Of a stretch of 64,000 bases of DNA, positions 62,090 through 64,000 are shown in pieces (position 1 is the stretch's first letter; each line of letters opens with the position of its first letter). The DNA is taken from positions 141,423-205,422 of the forward strand of contig JAKAVV010000002.1 of the NCBI GenBank assembly GCA_021817145.1, read 5' to 3'. This DNA comes from a bacterium (GTDB lineage: Bacteria; Vulcanimicrobiota; JABDET01). Made by a program: the position numbers and the translations under genes. The notes under the pieces were generated by a model. That model was not told where the DNA came from, ran no database searches, and saw nothing but the letters and a program-made list of their open reading frames with translations.

Positions 62090-63064
62090 ATGAGCAAAAA
62101 CTCTGAGTGGATAGATTGGTTAAAAGAAAATTTAAACTGGATCGTTCCTGTCTCATTTTTAACCCTTTTCATTCTGGTGGCAGGATACTATGTCTGGTAT
62201 ATTTCAGGGGAACGCCCTCCGACTTATGCAAGCGCCTTGCATCAAATGAAGTTGAAACATCCTGTTTCAGTGGCTGTCACCCCTGGAGGAGACATCTATG
62301 TTGCCAACACAGGGGAGAATAATATAGAGGAATTTTCTCCTAATGGAAATCTTTTAAATCAATGGGGAGGGACTGGATCTAAACCTGGAGAATTTGAGGA
62401 ACCTTTTGGGTTGGCTCTCAGCCCTAATGGCAATCTTTACGTAACAGACAGAAATAATGACAGGGTGGAAAAATTTACTTCAACAGGAAAATTTCTGCTC
62501 CAATTTGGCGGGCTTGGAATTCACCCCGGAGAATTTGATTCTCCGATTGGAATCACAGTAGATGAAAATGGGAATGTTTATGTAGCGGATACAGGAAACA
62601 ACCGTATACAAAAATTCAATTCCAAAGGAGAGAACCTTTTAACCTGGGGGGAACCAGGAGATTCCCCCGGACAATTCCAAAACCCCTGGGGGGTTGCTGT
62701 TAATCCAAAAGGGAACGTCTATGTTACTGATACTTACAATAATAGAATTCAAATTTTTACGCATCATGGGAGCTATATCTCCTCTTTTGGCTTTAAAGGG
62801 AAGGCTCCTGGAGAGTTCGATTTGCCAACTTTTCTTCATATTGATTCATCAGGAATGCTGTATGTGACTGATACGGGAAATTATCGAATCCAAAAATTAA
62901 CCCCTGCAGGGAAAGTCATCTGGATCTATAATGCTGGGAAAAATACCGGAATGATTTATGGACTGTCATTGATGGACCAGCATTTTTTGTTTGCGGCTTA
63001 TTATTCCCGTTCAATGATCGCCAAACTTAGACTGCATAATCTTGGAGAATTGATCCCTTTTTAA
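62090..63064 (+). CDS. Membrane-anchored NHL-repeat beta-propeller protein
   Basis: A 324-residue protein with one N-terminal membrane helix (IVPVSFLTLFILVAGYYVWYI) and about five NHL repeats (PVSVAVTPGGDIYVANT, GITVDENGNVYVADTGNNRI, GVAVNPKGNVYVTDTYNNRI, cut at 20 residues). These form a beta-propeller exposed outside the cytoplasmic membrane, probably a binding platform. No clear ribosome site. It is divergent from the ABC operon and ends in a terminator. Confidence 0.88.
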   Translation: MSKNSEWIDWLKENLNWIVPVSFLTLFILVAGYYVWYISGERPPTYASALHQMKLKHPVSVAVTPGGDIYVANTGENNIEEFSPNGNLLNQWGGTGSKPGEFEEPFGLALSPNGNLYVTDRNNDRVEKFTSTGKFLLQFGGLGIHPGEFDSPIGITVDENGNVYVADTGNNRIQKFNSKGENLLTWGEPGDSPGQFQNPWGVAVNPKGNVYVTDTYNNRIQIFTHHGSYISSFGFKGKAPGEFDLPTFLHIDSSGMLYVTDTGNYRIQKLTPAGKVIWIYNAGKNTGMIYGLSLMDQHFLFAAYYSRSMIAKLRLHNLGELIPF

Positions 63065-63087
63065 GGTTCCACAGGAACCTTAATTTG
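63061..63087 (+). terminator. Terminator of the NHL gene
   Basis: TTAAGGTTCC/GGAACCTTAA, a 10-bp stem with loop ACA (63061-63083), then TTTG. The gene's TAA stop lies within the stem. Confidence 0.75.
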
Positions 63088-63131
63088 TTGTGACAAATGC
63101 ACTTTTAATCCTGAAGAGCCAGTGATATAAT
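63088..63131 (+). promoter_or_regulatory. Promoter region of the tolC-like gene with recurring palindrome
   Basis: TTGTGACAAATGCACTT at 63088-63104, nearly the same block as at 29683, then extended -10 TGATATAAT with TATAAT at 63126-63131. The 14-mer GTGATATAATGATT also occurs at clpB. Confidence 0.6.
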
Positions 63132-63141
63132 GATTTAGATT

Positions 63142-63192
63142 ATGGGCTTAAATTTTTATTTTCTATCAATCGTTATAAGTCTTGCCTCATGA
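63142..63192 (+). CDS. Possible 16-codon leader ORF before the tolC-like gene
   Basis: ATG at 63142 opens the reading MGLNFYFLSIVISLAS and ends at a TGA (63190-63192) that overlaps the ATG of the next gene. Its ATG is ten bases after a TATAAT, so its mRNA would have almost no leader. The hydrophobic peptide could serve to bring ribosomes to the next start. It may be chance. Confidence 0.3.
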   Translation: MGLNFYFLSIVISLAS

Positions 63193-64000
63193 TGGATAAA
63201 TCTTTTAAGAGAATAATCTTTCTGTTGTACTGCTTCTCTTGCTTCTTCGCTCCGCAAGTTTTTTGGGGAGCGGAAAGCAGCATAAGCAGAATTTTAACTC
63301 TTTCCCAGGTTTTAAAAAGAGGAATTTCCGCAAACCCAGGATTAAAAGCCTTTAAAGCAGAAAAAAGATCCGCTTTTTACCGCTGGCAGTCTCTTAAATC
63401 AATCCCTGGAATCTTTTTCACAGGAAGCTATTCCAATGGAAATAATGGAAATTTCACGCAAAATGGACTCCCTCAAGATTTGAATGTCGGTCTCTCAGAA
63501 TCTCTGGGACCTATTGGAAGTATCCCTTTATCCAGCAAACTCGGACTCCAGGGATACCAGATCACCAGACAAACCTATCACCTCGCAGAACTCTCTTTCA
63601 TCCAATCCTTAAAAAACTCATTCTACTCTCTCCTTGCCTCACAGAAAAAATTAAAAGCCTCCAAAGAAAATCTAAACCTGGCAGACCGCCTCTACCACCT
63701 GGTTAAAAAAGAGTACCAGGCAGGGGAGGTTCCAAAAACCGATCTCATCAATGCTCAAATCCAGAAAGCTTCCAGTATTCAAACCTATATCCAGAGTCAA
63801 GCTCTTCTCCAAAAAGCCCAATCCACTCTGAATGCCCTTCTAGCCTATCCCCCCAATCATCCACTCGCAGTCGCAGGAAACTTAAAGCTTCCCCCTTTCC
63901 ATTTTTCTTTAAACACTCTTTTCTCTCAAGCTCAAACCCATCCTGAAATCAAAGCCGCCCAAATGGCTGTTCAAAAAGCCATGACTCAAGTTTCTTTAAC
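63189..64000 (+). CDS. TolC-family outer-membrane efflux protein, N-terminal part
   Basis: The frame starts at ATGATG (63189) and runs off the right edge after about 270 codons. A signal peptide (IIFLLYCFSCFFAPQVFWG) precedes LTLSQVLKRGISANPGLKAF, a classic TolC/OMF opening, and the helical KKEYQAGEVPKTDLINAQIQ is the conserved YxxGxxxxxDLLxAQ segment. It forms a trimeric outer-membrane channel for type I or RND exporters. This is the clearest sign of a Gram-negative envelope in the window. Confidence 0.9.
   Translation, partial: MMDKSFKRIIFLLYCFSCFFAPQVFWGAESSISRILTLSQVLKRGISANPGLKAFKAEKRSAFYRWQSLKSIPGIFFTGSYSNGNNGNFTQNGLPQDLNVGLSESLGPIGSIPLSSKLGLQGYQITRQTYHLAELSFIQSLKNSFYSLLASQKKLKASKENLNLADRLYHLVKKEYQAGEVPKTDLINAQIQKASSIQTYIQSQALLQKAQSTLNALLAYPPNHPLAVAGNLKLPPFHFSLNTLFSQAQTHPEIKAAQMAVQKAMTQVSL

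Noticed and set aside
63088..63131. Sigma-54 promoter reading of the GCACTT block
   Set aside because: Needs TGGCAC-N5-TTGC; the second half is absent and a TATAAT is present at the sigma-70 position.

Overview
This 64 kb window is a densely packed bacterial chromosome segment, about 40% GC by eye, with almost every gap under 250 bases. It holds no rRNA, CRISPR array, insertion sequence or recognisable prophage. A TolC-type outer-membrane protein at the right edge and membrane-anchored multihaem cytochrome, TatC and CHASE2 proteins suggest a two-membrane cell with respiratory metabolism. The mix of a Ser/Thr kinase with TPRs, a BTAD-type response regulator, PilZ and HD-GYP proteins, WG and NHL repeats and copper-amine-oxidase-like stalk domains fits one of the poorly cultured deep lineages. 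I cannot place it to phylum from the sequence alone. The standard genetic code is used, with some GTG and TTG starts. Several genes lack a Shine-Dalgarno sequence and have a TATAAT box right at the start codon, which suggests leaderless mRNAs.

Layout. 0-3.3 kb (minus): amino-sugar-like module of a ChbG/YdjC deacetylase (cut by the window edge), a PTS EIIC permease, a HAD phosphatase and a methyltransferase. 3.4-8.0 kb (plus): three-subunit PaoABC-like molybdenum aldehyde oxidoreductase, then a small protein plus AbiEii-like nucleotidyltransferase. 8.0-12.0 kb (minus): Ser/Thr kinase-TPR, TatC, TauE/SafE exporter and DUF1634. 12.1-14.3 kb (plus): cysS-rlmB. 14.3-20.6 kb (minus): a transglutaminase-like protein, ispE, a nucleotidyltransferase, ridA, a 59-residue Cys protein and an EF-G paralogue. 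20.6-22.7 kb (plus): queuosine precursor genes queC, DUF366 and queE. 22.7-32.8 kb: cytochrome c, methyltransferase, FecR protein, adenylate cyclase, two secreted stalk-domain/proline-repeat paralogues, MgtC-like permease, WG-repeat protein. 32.85-37 kb (plus): tRNA-Pro, a dnaJ-like gene, clpB. 37-39.5 kb: OGG-type glycosylase, a FolD-PilZ fused frame, tRNA-Leu.

39.7-50.4 kb is the least conventional part. Two near-duplicate Lys-poor, Asn/Gln-rich proteins starting MGG, with a 72-nt upstream leader 93% identical between them, flank a divergent ATP-grasp ligase whose C terminus resembles graspetide (MvdD-type) ligases. A third MG-starting protein with the same N-terminal NPx[DE][EN]FG motif lies 5 kb away, and an MGG-starting protein with a HESGH zinc-protease motif and glycine-zipper segment follows. 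Between them lie a BTAD response regulator with a decayed HD-GYP domain, a convergent histidine kinase, galE and a coiled-coil protein. I propose this as the candidate undescribed system: an ATP-grasp enzyme with large leader-bearing protein substrates.

50.4-64 kb: two paralogous membrane HD-GYP proteins, a secreted two-repeat protein, lepA, a receiver domain fused to a flavin-type oxidoreductase, a four-gene ABC-2/GldG/DUF4340 operon (minus), an NHL-repeat protein and the start of a TolC-family gene. PilZ plus two intact HD-GYP enzymes point to c-di-GMP signalling, and the class III cyclase adds a second cyclic-nucleotide pathway.
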